Positions 26,632-35,258 of a DNA stretch of 64,000 bases are shown here, in pieces. This DNA is from JAEUOS01 sp964470865 (GTDB lineage Bacteria; Pseudomonadota; Gammaproteobacteria; Burkholderiales; JAEUOS01). Below the pieces are notes generated by a model. The model was given only the letters and a program-made list of their open reading frames with translations, had not been told where the DNA came from and made no database searches. The stretch covers positions 1 through 64,000 of the forward strand of contig CAYYFR010000004.1 in NCBI GenBank assembly GCA_964470865.1, given 5' to 3'. Made by a program: the position numbers and the translations under genes. The first letter of the stretch is position 1, and each line of letters begins with the position of its first letter.

Positions 26632-28727
26632 GTGTGGTGTTCCTGACCCGTGTGGCGCAGCACCAGCACGCCGTCGACGGCGACCACGCCATCGTGCTTG
26701 ACGATCAAGGGATTGATCTCGGCCTCCGCCACCGGCTGGCCCGGCAGCAGGGCCAGCCTGGAGAAGGCGGCGACCGCGTGCGCCAGGGCAGCTACGTCGC
26801 CGCGCGGCAGGCCGCGATAGCCGCGAATCAGGGCCAGAGCCTTGACCTGGCCGATCATTTCCAGAGCTTCGTCTTGGTTTACCGGCGCGATCGAAAGGGC
26901 ATAGTCCTGGTAAATCTCGGCCAAGGTACCGCCGGCACCGACCATGATCACCGGCCCGACCATGGCGTCGTGGCGGTAGCCGACGATCACCTCCTGCAAC
27001 CCTTTTTCCATCTGCTGCACCAATACGCCGGTGATCGCAGCCTGCGGGACTGCTTCGGCGACGGCACGCAACATGGCCGGCACGCGCAGCGCGAATTCGG
27101 CTTGGTTGGCGACGCCCAGCAGCACGCCGCCGGCCTCGGTTTTGTGCGCAATGTCGGGCGAACGCACTTTGACTGCCACCGGGTAGGCGATGTCGTGGCG
27201 GAAATCGGGAGCGACGGCAGTGGCGCTGGCGACCACCGGCACACCGAGCGAGGAAAAAAACGCAAGCGCGTCTGCTTCGTCGGGCGTCTTCTTGAGCGTT
27301 GGCGCCGGCATTGCCATAGGCGTGGCGCCAGCGTCCGGGTCGCGCGGCGCGCGCCAGCGAAAAAAACAGGCCAGCGCGTCCGCGCAGGCTTCCGGCGTGC
27401 GAAACGCCGCGATGCCCTGTTGCGCCAACAACGTGAGCGAACGTTCCGCATGCGGTGTGAGAAAGGCTGCCAAAGGCTTGGCGCTCCGGGGCGAAGACAA
27501 TATCGGCTGCACCGCGAAATCGGGATGAAACTGCGCCGAGGAGCCGACCACCGCCAGCACCGCATCGCAGTCAGGCGAGGCGATCAGCGCAGCGAGCACG
27601 GCGCCATAGCGCTTGGCCGAGCTTGCCATGGTGAGATCGACGATCGGTGAATCGGCAACCCGCACGCCGTGCGATGCCAGTTCGTCCTTGAGTGCGGCCG
27701 AGGGGAGCATGGCCTGCATGCCGAGCACACCCAGACGGTCGACCACGCTGGCGGCGCCGCCGCCGGTGGTGGTGACCACCGCCACCCGCGGCGGACGATG
27801 CAGACGCAGCGGCGCGCGGCGCGCCAGAAGGGGCGGAATTTCGATCAGGGTTTCAAGCCATTCGACGCGCACGATGCCGCAGTCGCGGAAAAAGGCGTCG
27901 AGCGCAGCGTCGGCCCCGGCCATGGCACCGGTGTGTGAGCGCGCCATCGCTTCGCCCAACGCTGAGCGGCCCAGTTTGTAGACCACCACCGGCTTGCCTG
28001 CGGCGTGCGCGCGACGCGCGGCGCCGGCCAGGCGCGCAGCATCGCGCACGGTTTCGAGGAACAGCGCGATCACCCGGGTGTCGGGGTCGTCGACCAGCAG
28101 GTCGACCAGTTCGCCGATGCCGATGTCGGCTTCGTTGCCGACCGACACCAATTTCGAAAAGCCCAGACCGCGCGCCGCGCCGCGCGACAGCAGGGTGCCC
28201 AGCATGGTGCCGCTTTGCGAGATTACGCCGGTCGAACCGGGCGGTGGTATCTCGCCTTCGAGTACCGCGTTGACCGTGAGCGCAAAGCGGCCGGGAATAT
28301 CGATCACCCCCATGCTGTTGGGCCCGAGCACGCGCACCCCGAGGGCGCGTGCGCGCAGGACCAGCTGCGCCTGGCGCGCCGCGCCGGTGGGCCCGGTTTC
28401 GGCAAAGCCATCGCTGAAGATCGATACCAGTGGCACATCGCAGGCGCCGCAGTCCTCTATGGCCTGCAGCGCTGCCTCGGCCGGCGCCATCACGAACACA
28501 TGCTCGATGCCGCCGCCGACTGCGGCATGGGCGGCCTGCAGGCTGGGGTAGGCGCGTTCGCCCAGAATCTCGTTACGGGTCGGGTTGATCGGCAGGATTT
28601 CGCCGCCGTAGCCATACTTGCGCAGGAAGCGCTGCGGGCGCGCGGTGTTCTTGGCGGGGTCGCCGGAGGCGCCGATCAAGGCCACCCGGCGCGGCGCGAA
28701 CAGCGCCGGCGCGAGAGCGATCGTCAT
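26628..28727 (-). CDS. ADP-forming acyl-CoA synthetase (acetate-CoA ligase family)
   Basis: A 699-residue fused alpha-beta NDP-forming CoA ligase. The N-terminal CoA-binding Rossmann domain has RVALIGASGDPAKNTARPQ and ILPINP; ligase-CoA domains follow, with GVISQSGTM and the phosphohistidine loop RSHTGAMAGADAAL; the C-terminal third is an ATP-grasp domain (VAVKVRSPDIAHKTEAGGV, GGTLAEIYQD, EAEINPLIV). The reaction is acid + CoA + ATP to acyl-CoA + ADP + phosphate. I chose the ATG at 28727 because it overlaps the PrpD stop as ATGA. Downstream it overlaps the Bug gene the same way. Confidence 0.92.
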   Translation of the reverse strand: MTIALAPALFAPRRVALIGASGDPAKNTARPQRFLRKYGYGGEILPINPTRNEILGERAYPSLQAAHAAVGGGIEHVFVMAPAEAALQAIEDCGACDVPLVSIFSDGFAETGPTGAARQAQLVLRARALGVRVLGPNSMGVIDIPGRFALTVNAVLEGEIPPPGSTGVISQSGTMLGTLLSRGAARGLGFSKLVSVGNEADIGIGELVDLLVDDPDTRVIALFLETVRDAARLAGAARRAHAAGKPVVVYKLGRSALGEAMARSHTGAMAGADAALDAFFRDCGIVRVEWLETLIEIPPLLARRAPLRLHRPPRVAVVTTTGGGAASVVDRLGVLGMQAMLPSAALKDELASHGVRVADSPIVDLTMASSAKRYGAVLAALIASPDCDAVLAVVGSSAQFHPDFAVQPILSSPRSAKPLAAFLTPHAERSLTLLAQQGIAAFRTPEACADALACFFRWRAPRDPDAGATPMAMPAPTLKKTPDEADALAFFSSLGVPVVASATAVAPDFRHDIAYPVAVKVRSPDIAHKTEAGGVLLGVANQAEFALRVPAMLRAVAEAVPQAAITGVLVQQMEKGLQEVIVGYRHDAMVGPVIMVGAGGTLAEIYQDYALSIAPVNQDEALEMIGQVKALALIRGYRGLPRGDVAALAHAVAAFSRLALLPGQPVAEAEINPLIVKHDGVVAVDGVLVLRHTGQEHHT

Positions 28728-30079
28728 GCGTTCGGGCGGCACAGCGCGTCAAGCCCGGGCGCTGCATCCAGTGTCCACAAGGTGGCCAGCAGCGACCGCG
28801 CCGACGCGTCGCCGACCACTGGCGCGGTCAGTTCAAGATGTTTTTCGTCGAGTTCGGTGTCGCTTAGCGGTGCGTCGGGATCGCCCTTGCGCGTCGGCTG
28901 CAAATGCTCCACGCAGCGGCCGTCGTAGGTGTCGAAGGTGACGCGCGCGGCGCGTTGTTGTGGAAAGGCGGCGTCGAGTTCGGCATCGAGCGTCAGTTCG
29001 GTCTTGACCATCAGCTCGCGCGTGGCCGGATGGGCGATGCGCGCGGGCTCGAATGCGGCTAAGCGAACGTTGCCGTGGCTCAATGCGGTGGCCACCGCAT
29101 ACTTGACCGAGAAGCGTGCCTCGGCCGGGGTGCGCGGATTGTCATGCCCCGCCACCTCGAGGGTGGCGCGATAGGCGCCGATGCGGATGCGCTTGATGTC
29201 GCGCGCCGAAATGTTCATCTGCTGCTTCAAGGCCAGCGCGCCGTCGATGGCGGCGAAGGAATGGCCGCAGCAGGCGTGGTTCTTGAAGGTCATGCGGGTG
29301 ATGTGAAACTCGCGCCCGAGGGTTTGCAGCGATGCGTTCCAGTCCGGCCCATGGTTGCCGTGCGACAGCGCATGGCCGAAACCGGCGTCGCCTTCGAGCA
29401 CATCTTGCGAGCCGGTCACGCCTTCGGCGGCGGCCAGGGCCGCCAGCACACCGGCTTCCGCCGCCCGGCCGGCGTGCAAGGGTTTCGACTGCGAATCCAT
29501 GCGAAACGCCTGCTGCAACGCGGCGGCAAAGGTGGCGACTGTCGCGAGCGCATGGGCGAAGCGGGTGGCGTCGAGTTGCAGTACCTCAGCCGCGGCGGCA
29601 GCGGCGCCGAAGCAGCCGATGGTGCCGGTATTGTGGAAGTACTTGTAGTGATTGCGGCCCATGGCTGCACCGATGCGGGTGGAGATCTCGTAGCCGGTGA
29701 TCACGGCACGCAAGAAATCGGACCCGCTGGCGGCGCGCGCCTGCGCCAGCGCAAGGGCCGCGGCGATGGTCGGCGCACCCGGATGGTAAATGCCGTCGCG
29801 ATAAATGTCGTCCACCTCTGCGGTATGTGCGGCGCTGCCGTTGATCAGCGCGGCCAGGCGCGCCGGTGCCGCGCGGCCCAGCGCCAGGCGTGCGCCGCCG
29901 GCGCCGAATTCCTCGGCCAGCGCGCGTTCCAGCAGTGTCGCCGGTGCCTGTACCGCACCCGGGTAGAGGGCCGCGAACCAGTCGATGACAGCGCGTTTGG
30001 CGTGGTGCATCACCTCCGGTGCGATCGGTTGCGAGCGATAGCTGCAGGCAAAGGCGGCGTAGTGGTCAACGATGTGCAT
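28724..30079 (-). CDS. MmgE/PrpD family protein
   Basis: A 451-residue member of the 2-methylcitrate dehydratase family: AVIDWFAALYPGA near residue 37, LINGSAAHTAEVDDIYRDGIYHPGAPTIAAALALA, YKYFHNTGTIGCFGAAAAA, and MTFKNHACCGHSFAAIDG. PrpD-family enzymes act on methylcitrate, itaconate-type or other beta-hydroxy acids. I preferred the ATG at 30079 to a TTG six codons earlier. The gene starts the coupled operon PrpD, CoA ligase, Bug receptor, acyl-CoA dehydrogenase, so a branched or dicarboxylic acid substrate is likely. The rest of the methylcitrate cycle is not nearby, so I give no prpD symbol. Confidence 0.9.
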   Translation of the reverse strand: MHIVDHYAAFACSYRSQPIAPEVMHHAKRAVIDWFAALYPGAVQAPATLLERALAEEFGAGGARLALGRAAPARLAALINGSAAHTAEVDDIYRDGIYHPGAPTIAAALALAQARAASGSDFLRAVITGYEISTRIGAAMGRNHYKYFHNTGTIGCFGAAAAAAEVLQLDATRFAHALATVATFAAALQQAFRMDSQSKPLHAGRAAEAGVLAALAAAEGVTGSQDVLEGDAGFGHALSHGNHGPDWNASLQTLGREFHITRMTFKNHACCGHSFAAIDGALALKQQMNISARDIKRIRIGAYRATLEVAGHDNPRTPAEARFSVKYAVATALSHGNVRLAAFEPARIAHPATRELMVKTELTLDAELDAAFPQQRAARVTFDTYDGRCVEHLQPTRKGDPDAPLSDTELDEKHLELTAPVVGDASARSLLATLWTLDAAPGLDALCRPNA

Positions 30080-30115
30080 GCTGGTCCCGGGATTCAAAGG
30101 TGAAAAGCTGCGGCG

Positions 30116-30437
30116 TCAGTCGGCCTTGGCGCCGGAGGCCTTGACCAGGCGCGCCCATTTGGCGGTCTCGTTCTGCATATGCAGGCCGAACTGTTCCGGG
30201 GTCGAACCGATCGGGTCGGCACCTTGGGCCACGAAGCGCTCGCGCATGTCCGCCTGTTTCAGGATGCGTGCGATGTCGACGGCGATCTTGGCGGCGATCT
30301 CGCGCGGCAGCCCGGCCGGGCCAACCAGGCCGAACCACGAGGAGGCGTCGAAGCCGGGGAAGCCGGACTCCGCGATCGTCGGCACATCCGGCACAGTGGC
30401 AGAACGCTTGAGGCTGGTGACGGCAACCGCGCGCAAC
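30116..30437 (-). pseudogene. Bug/TctC solute-binding protein, C-terminal fragment
   Basis: Only the last 107 residues of a TctC-family protein remain: LRAVAVTSLKRSATVPDVPTI, ESGFPGFDASSWFGLVGPAG and the C-terminal QGADPIGSTPEQFGLH ending in ASGAKAD. The first two thirds, including the signal peptide, are missing. Upstream the frame reads sequence that belongs, in another frame, to a class II aldolase gene. The fusion is the product of a deletion whose right end lies near 30438. The fragment has no start of its own. Confidence 0.88.
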
Positions 30438-30638
30438 CGAGATGTGGTTGTAGATAAGGTCGTCCATCGCGTAATGCGCGACCAGCCGGTAGGCGCAGGC
30501 GCAATCGACACGCGCCTCCCACTCGGCGGCGCTGACCAGACCTTTCTGCGACTTGAATTCCAGCGGCGGATAGTCGCGATCGGGGTCGAGTTGCGGATAG
30601 CCCTGGCGAATGTCGGTCACGAAAGCGGGCTGGTGCAT
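30438..30638 (-). pseudogene. Class II aldolase/adducin family protein, N-terminal fragment
   Basis: An intact start (ATG at 30638 after AAGGA) opens a frame of about 67 residues that reads as the N-terminus of a class II aldolase/adducin domain, with CACAYRLVAHYAMDDLIYNHIS matching the family pattern of a Leu-Val-x-His-Tyr helix followed by DLIxNHIS. After the Ser the homology ends and the DNA continues, out of frame, into the TctC tail. The catalytic zinc-binding histidines of the fold, which come later, are lost. It is the left half of a deletion fusion. Confidence 0.78.
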
Positions 30639-30691
30639 GGAATGGTCCTTGGGAAATCATCGGCAATTTTCAACTGCAAGCGCCGCCCAGG

Positions 30692-30720
30692 CAGTAGTGT
30701 ACGAAGGTCGCGCCTATAAT
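30692..30720 (+). promoter_or_regulatory. Possible promoter of trhO with a very short leader
   Basis: A perfect TATAAT at 30715-30720 lies only 8 bases before the trhO ATG. The -35 position is weak (CAGTAG-like near 30692). If used, transcription would begin about at the start codon, giving a leaderless or nearly leaderless mRNA; the AAGGA at 30722-30726 is too close to the ATG to act as a normal ribosome site. Confidence 0.4.
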
Positions 30721-30728
30721 CCAAGGAC

Positions 30729-31553
30729 ATGCGGTATCTGAACATCTCGGCCTACAAGTTCGTCGAACTTGATTCGCCCAAAGCCTTGCGCGAACAGGTC
30801 TTGAAGCGCTGCGTCGAGGCCGGCCTCAAGGGCACGGTGCTGATCGCGCCCGAGGGCATCAACCTGTTCCTGGCAGGCGCTGAAGAAGCCCTGCGGGAAG
30901 TATTGGCCTGGTTTGCCGGCGACCCGCGCCTGGCCGGCTTGCCGGTCAAGCAAAGCTGGTCGGATCATCAGCCGTTCAATCGCATGCTGGTCAAGGTCAA
31001 GCGCGAGATCATCAGCATGCATCAACCGCAAATTCGGCCGGCCGGGCAACGTGCGCCGGCGGTGACGCCGCAGCTGTTGAAGCGCTGGCTCGATGCCGGG
31101 CACGACGACGCCGGCCGGCCCGTGGCGCTCTTGGACACGCGCAACGGTTTCGAGGTCGATATCGGCAGTTTCACCGGCGCGATCAACCCGCGCATAGGCA
31201 GCTTCAGCGAATTTCCGGCGCGTGTGGGCGCCCTGGCGCAGGAACTCACGGGCAAGACGGTGGTGACTTTCTGCACCGGCGGCATCCGCTGTGAAAAGGC
31301 GGTGCTCTACATGCAGGCGCAGGGCTTCGAGAACGTGCTGCAGTTGGACGGTGGCATCCTCAACTATTTCGAGGAGGTGGGTGGGGCCCACTACCAAGGC
31401 GATTGCTTTGTGTTCGATCGTCGCGTGGCCTTGACGCCGGCGCTTGAAGCGGCCGGTCATGCCGAATGCTTCGAATGCCGCGCCGTGCTCACGCGCGAGG
31501 AGCAGGCCTCGCCGTTGTATCGGCGCGGCCAGTCATGCCCGCATTGCGCGTAA
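30729..31553 (+). CDS. trhO: tRNA uridine(34) hydroxylase TrhO (rhodanese family, YceA type)
   Basis: A 274-residue protein with an N-terminal acylphosphatase-like domain (YLNISAYKFVELDSP, GTVLIAPEGINLFLAG) and a rhodanese domain (VALLDTRNGFEVDIGSF, FTGAINP). The active-site loop is VTFCTGGIRCEKA with the catalytic Cys at residue 182. A Cys-rich C-terminal segment (ECFECR ... SCPHCA) follows, as in longer family members. TrhO makes 5-hydroxyuridine at the wobble position of certain tRNAs using oxygen. The gene stands alone; the remnant of a sensor kinase follows directly. Confidence 0.93.
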   Translation: MRYLNISAYKFVELDSPKALREQVLKRCVEAGLKGTVLIAPEGINLFLAGAEEALREVLAWFAGDPRLAGLPVKQSWSDHQPFNRMLVKVKREIISMHQPQIRPAGQRAPAVTPQLLKRWLDAGHDDAGRPVALLDTRNGFEVDIGSFTGAINPRIGSFSEFPARVGALAQELTGKTVVTFCTGGIRCEKAVLYMQAQGFENVLQLDGGILNYFEEVGGAHYQGDCFVFDRRVALTPALEAAGHAECFECRAVLTREEQASPLYRRGQSCPHCA

Positions 31554-31556
31554 GGC

Positions 31557-31880
31557 CGATGCCGTCGGCCCGCCGCGCTCTGCTGGCGTTTGTCGATCGC
31601 ATGAAGCTCCTGCTCGACGATCTGGTCAACTTTGTGCGGCTGGAGCAGCATGCGATCGATGCGCATCCGGTCGATCTGAACCGGGTGATGGCACAGGTGC
31701 GCGATGACCTCGCCTTGGCGATTTCACGTGCTGCCGCGCGCGTGGAGTGCGATGCGTTGCCGGTGGTTGCGGGAAACGCTTCGCAGTTGCGCCTGGTGAC
31801 GCAAAATCTGGTGGCCAACGGCATCAAGTTCGCAGGCAAGGGCGAGGCGCCGATTGTGCGGGTTTTCGCGCAGATGGTAG
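31557..31880 (+). pseudogene. Histidine kinase fragment (dimerisation to ATPase entry)
   Basis: The frame reads LLDDLVNFVRLEQ, PVDLNRVMAQVRDDLALAI and GNASQLRLVTQNLVANGIKFAG, the end of a kinase dimerisation domain and the N-box of its ATPase domain, in the style of phytochrome-type kinases. The phosphorylated His region and the G boxes are absent. The homology ends near 31880, where sequence in another frame becomes a response regulator. It begins right after the trhO stop, with no start or ribosome site of its own. Confidence 0.75.
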
Positions 31881-31883
31881 CGG

Positions 31884-32021
31884 ATCGACGACAACGAATC
31901 CGACAACGTCTATCACGAGATCATGATCAAGCGCGCCGGTGCGCTGGAGATCATCCACGGCTTCATCACAAAACCGCTGACTGCGAACGCACTCAGGGAC
32001 CTGCTCGAAAACCCGTTCTGA
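31884..32021 (+). pseudogene. Response regulator fragment, receiver-domain ends fused
   Basis: Frame 31884-32021 reads IDDNESDNVYHEIMIKRAG, the acidic beta1-alpha1 start of a receiver domain, immediately followed by HGFITKPLTANALRDLLENPF, the beta5-alpha5 end with the conserved Lys-Pro. About 60-70 residues with the phospho-accepting Asp are missing between the two pieces. A deletion inside the receiver domain, plus another joining it to the kinase fragment, explains the arrangement. Confidence 0.78.
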
Positions 32022-32072
32022 GGAGCGTTGTTCGGCACACGGCAAACCGCGCCTGACGGAGTCGCCTTCCGT

Positions 32073-33296
32073 TCAGGGCGTGAAGCCGTCGTCCAGGGTC
32101 TTGATGAATGCGACCACGGCGGCGATTTCGGCGTCATTCAGGCGCGGTTTTTGCCCGCGTTTGCGGTCATAGGGCGACTCTTCGCGATTGACGTTGCGGG
32201 CGTGGCGCGCCGGCAGGTCGTTGAACACCTGAAGCTTTCCCTGCGCGTCTTTGGGATACCACTTTTGCGGATGGGTATCGCGCTCGACATAAAAGCGCGT
32301 CACCTCGGTCAGGTCGGTAAATGAGCCGTTGTGAAAGTAGAAGGGGCGTTTTGCCGCATTGCGCAGGGTCGGCACCTTGAATGCGCCGCACACGCTGCTT
32401 GTCAAACCCTTTGGCGTTTCGCGCGTCGGGCCGCACAGGCCCAGGTCGAAGCGCTTCATGTCCGCACTGGCCGGGATCGCGGAGTTGCGCGGCAGCCCCA
32501 GGTTGTCGTAGGTGAAGTCGGTGAACAGATGATCCGCCGGGTTTTTGGAATTCTTGTCGAACACATGGCAGGCAATGCAGTTGCCCTTCTTCGGGTCGGC
32601 GAACAGGCGCAAGCCGCGCGCCTCCGCGGGGCTCAACTTCACTTCGCCGCGGCGTGCCGCGTCGTACTTGGAGTTAAACGGCGCGATTTCCGGTGAGCGC
32701 TGGAACGCGGCCAGCGCCTGCAAGGCGGCTTCGACCCACTTCGTGTCGGCTGCCGTTGCGTCCAGCGCGTAGGCGGCACGCAGGTCCGCAGCATAGGGCG
32801 CGCTACGCAAACGTTCGGCCAGTTCGGTCTCGCCAGCGAGATTCATCTCGTCCTTGACGAACAGCGGGCCGCGGGCCTGCTCTTCAAGGATGTTGGCGCG
32901 ACCGTCCCAGAACAAGCCGCCCACCGCCTTGTTCTTGCCATCGTCTTTCTTCAGATGGAAGGGGGGCACGAAGCCTACGTAACTCAAGGTGGGTGAGTTG
33001 CGGCTACCCAAGGCGTCCGGCGTGCTGCCGGCGGCGACGCCGGTTCTGGAGCGATTGTTGCCGCCCCAGCCCAGCATGGGGTCGTGACAACTCGCGCAGG
33101 CGGTGCCCTGCGGATTGGACAGGCGGTTATCGAAAAAAATCATGCGTCCGGCCTGGGCCTGCGGCGACAGCGGATTGGCCTGCGCAAAGGCGGCAGGGGC
33201 GAGAACGGCCCACACCAGCAGGCCGCCCGCAGCCATGCCTGGCAGGGAAATGCACCGGCCGGCACGGTTATGTGGGGAAGAGGGACTGGTTGGCAT
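32073..33296 (-). CDS. Di-haem cytochrome c peroxidase family protein
   Basis: A 407-residue exported protein with two haem-binding motifs, CASCH (Cys67, Cys70, His71) and CIACH in the second half, as in CcpA/MauG-type di-haem enzymes. The signal peptide spans about residues 1-39 (cleavage near AFA-QA). Typical segments are GKMIFFDNRLS-like RMIFFDNRLSNP, GGLFWDGRA, FKVPTLRNAAKRPFYFHNGS and LNDAEIAAVVAFIKTLD. These periplasmic enzymes reduce hydrogen peroxide with electrons from cytochrome c, or oxidise other targets. I chose the ATG at 33296 for the better signal; an ATG 12 codons upstream is possible. Confidence 0.9.
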   Translation of the reverse strand: MPTSPSSPHNRAGRCISLPGMAAGGLLVWAVLAPAAFAQANPLSPQAQAGRMIFFDNRLSNPQGTACASCHDPMLGWGGNNRSRTGVAAGSTPDALGSRNSPTLSYVGFVPPFHLKKDDGKNKAVGGLFWDGRANILEEQARGPLFVKDEMNLAGETELAERLRSAPYAADLRAAYALDATAADTKWVEAALQALAAFQRSPEIAPFNSKYDAARRGEVKLSPAEARGLRLFADPKKGNCIACHVFDKNSKNPADHLFTDFTYDNLGLPRNSAIPASADMKRFDLGLCGPTRETPKGLTSSVCGAFKVPTLRNAAKRPFYFHNGSFTDLTEVTRFYVERDTHPQKWYPKDAQGKLQVFNDLPARHARNVNREESPYDRKRGQKPRLNDAEIAAVVAFIKTLDDGFTP

Positions 33297-33362
33297 AAGC
33301 GTGGTTCGGGAGGGCCACGGGTGCGTTCGCATGACTTTTGCAACTCTAACTTGATTTGCGCG

Positions 33363-35207
33363 TCACGCAATATCTCGCCCGGGCGCTGCACGATCGTCCG
33401 CTCGGGGGAGTCGCTGCCTGGCAGCGCGGGCGTCGGGTTCGCGATCGCTCTCATACAGGGTCAGCAACTCCTCGCTTGCCTCACGGGAAGTCTGCACCAG
33501 TTTGCTCTCGTCCTGGTAGATCGCGTGCTGCTTCTTGAGCAGCGCCTGATCATGCTCGCGGAAGCGGGCAATCGTCATCGAAGCCTCGGAGGGTGCGATG
33601 CCCAGTTGCAACAGGGCCTGTTGCGCCAGCTCCAAGCTGGTATGCCAGGTTTCGCGGTAGAAGCGCGCGATACCCAGGTCCATCAGGCGATGGGCATGGA
33701 CCCGATTGCGCGCCCGTGCCAGCACCGGCACCTGCGGAAAATGATGGCGCACCAGGCCCGCGCACTTGACCGAATCCTCGGGATCGTCGATCGCCAGCAC
33801 GATGAGGCGGGCGGCCCCCGCATTGGCGGCATGCAACAACTCGATGCGGGTGGCGTCGCCGAAGTACAGCTTGCCGCCGAACTTGCGCACCGTGTCGACC
33901 TGGTCGGCGTTTTTCTCCAAGGCGACGAACGGAATGCTTTTCAGCGACAGCACCCGCGCCACGATCTGGCCTACGCGGCCGTAGCCGGCGATGACCACAT
34001 GGCCGGCATTGGGCGCGATCGAATCAAACTCGCGCTCTTGTTTACGGTCCAGCCAGGGGCCCAGCAACTTCTCCTCCAGGATGAACAAGAGCGGTGCCGC
34101 CAGCATCGACACCGTGACCGATACCACCAGCAATTCAGACACGGCTTGCGTAAAAATGCCGACTCCGGCAGCGCTGCCAAACAGCACAAAGGCGAATTCG
34201 CCCCCCTGCGCCAGCGCGATGCCCAGCTTGCGCGCACTCGAAGCCTGAGTGCCCGCCATCCGCGCCACGGCCACCAGCACCACGAACTTGATCGCCAACA
34301 GGCCAACAACGATCGCCGCGACCTGTAGCGGCTGCACCGCCAGCAAACCCAAGTTCGCCGACATTCCCACGGCGATGAAGAACAAACCCATCAGCAAGCC
34401 CTTGAATGGCTCGATATCGGCTTCAAGTTCATGCCGATATTCGGAGTCGGCCAGCAGCATGCCGGCCAGAAATGCGCCGAGCGAAGCAGTAAGGCCCGCC
34501 ACTTCCATCAGCAAGGTGACGCCGACGACGATAAAGAGCGCGGTGGCGGTGAAGATCTCGCGCCCGCCATGGCTGGCGACGGTGCGAAATAGTGGACGGA
34601 TCAGGAAACGGCTGGAAACGATCAAGGCTGCGATGATCAGCAGTGCCTTGGCGGCGTCCTGCCAGCCACCGCTGCCGTGGCCGCCGGCGCCGGCCTGGCC
34701 CAGCGAGTGCGCCAGAAACGGCAAGGCCGCCAGCAAGGGGATCACCGCCAGATCCTGGAACAGCAGGATGGCGAAACTTTCGCGGCCGTGGCGAGTGGTC
34801 AACTGTTTTTTCTCGGCCAAGGTCTGCAGCACAAATGCGGTGGACGACATCGCAAGTCCGATGCCCACCACCAGCGCGGCCTGCCAGGTCAGGCCGATGG
34901 CAAGCGCAATCCCGCCCAGCAGCACGGCGCTGGCGACGACCTGCGCCGAGCCCAGCCCGAATACCTGCTTGCGCAGGATCCACAGGCGCGAAGGCTGCAG
35001 TTCCAGCCCGATGACGAACAGCAGCAGCACTACGCCGAATTCCGAGACGTGCAGCATGGTCTCGACGTTGTCTATGAGTTTCAGCCCCCAGGGGCCGATC
35101 AGCATGCCTGCCCCCAGGTAGCCCAGCACCGCCCCCAGGCCGAATTTGCGCGACAGCGGCACCGCGATGATGGCGGCGATTAAGAAGATGGCGATCTGGG
35201 TCAGCAT
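33363..35207 (-). CDS. Kef-type potassium/proton antiporter (CPA2 with TrkA-N domain)
   Basis: A 614-residue protein with about 12 predicted membrane helices (residues 1-380), including GVVLLLFVIGLELQPSRLW and LLFQDLAVIPLLA, where the acidic ion-pathway residues lie, followed by a cytosolic RCK/TrkA-N domain (HVVIAGYGRVGQIVARVL, a Rossmann motif). This is the KefB/KefC layout: glutathione- and NAD-gated potassium efflux protecting against electrophiles. No KefF/KefG-like ancillary gene is adjacent. The C-terminal tail is Arg- and Asp-rich. The symbol is withheld because KefB, KefC and related YbaL types cannot be told apart by eye. Confidence 0.9.
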   Translation of the reverse strand: MLTQIAIFLIAAIIAVPLSRKFGLGAVLGYLGAGMLIGPWGLKLIDNVETMLHVSEFGVVLLLFVIGLELQPSRLWILRKQVFGLGSAQVVASAVLLGGIALAIGLTWQAALVVGIGLAMSSTAFVLQTLAEKKQLTTRHGRESFAILLFQDLAVIPLLAALPFLAHSLGQAGAGGHGSGGWQDAAKALLIIAALIVSSRFLIRPLFRTVASHGGREIFTATALFIVVGVTLLMEVAGLTASLGAFLAGMLLADSEYRHELEADIEPFKGLLMGLFFIAVGMSANLGLLAVQPLQVAAIVVGLLAIKFVVLVAVARMAGTQASSARKLGIALAQGGEFAFVLFGSAAGVGIFTQAVSELLVVSVTVSMLAAPLLFILEEKLLGPWLDRKQEREFDSIAPNAGHVVIAGYGRVGQIVARVLSLKSIPFVALEKNADQVDTVRKFGGKLYFGDATRIELLHAANAGAARLIVLAIDDPEDSVKCAGLVRHHFPQVPVLARARNRVHAHRLMDLGIARFYRETWHTSLELAQQALLQLGIAPSEASMTIARFREHDQALLKKQHAIYQDESKLVQTSREASEELLTLYESDREPDARAARQRLPRADDRAAPGRDIA

Positions 35208-35258
35208 GGGGAATAGTCGAGTGCGGCAGCGGTGCGCGGCCGTGCGGCTGCGACCGGC

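Noticed and set aside
26634..27650. A 338-codon plus-strand frame opposite the CoA ligase
   Set aside because: Shadow of the ligase gene, no recognisable domain.
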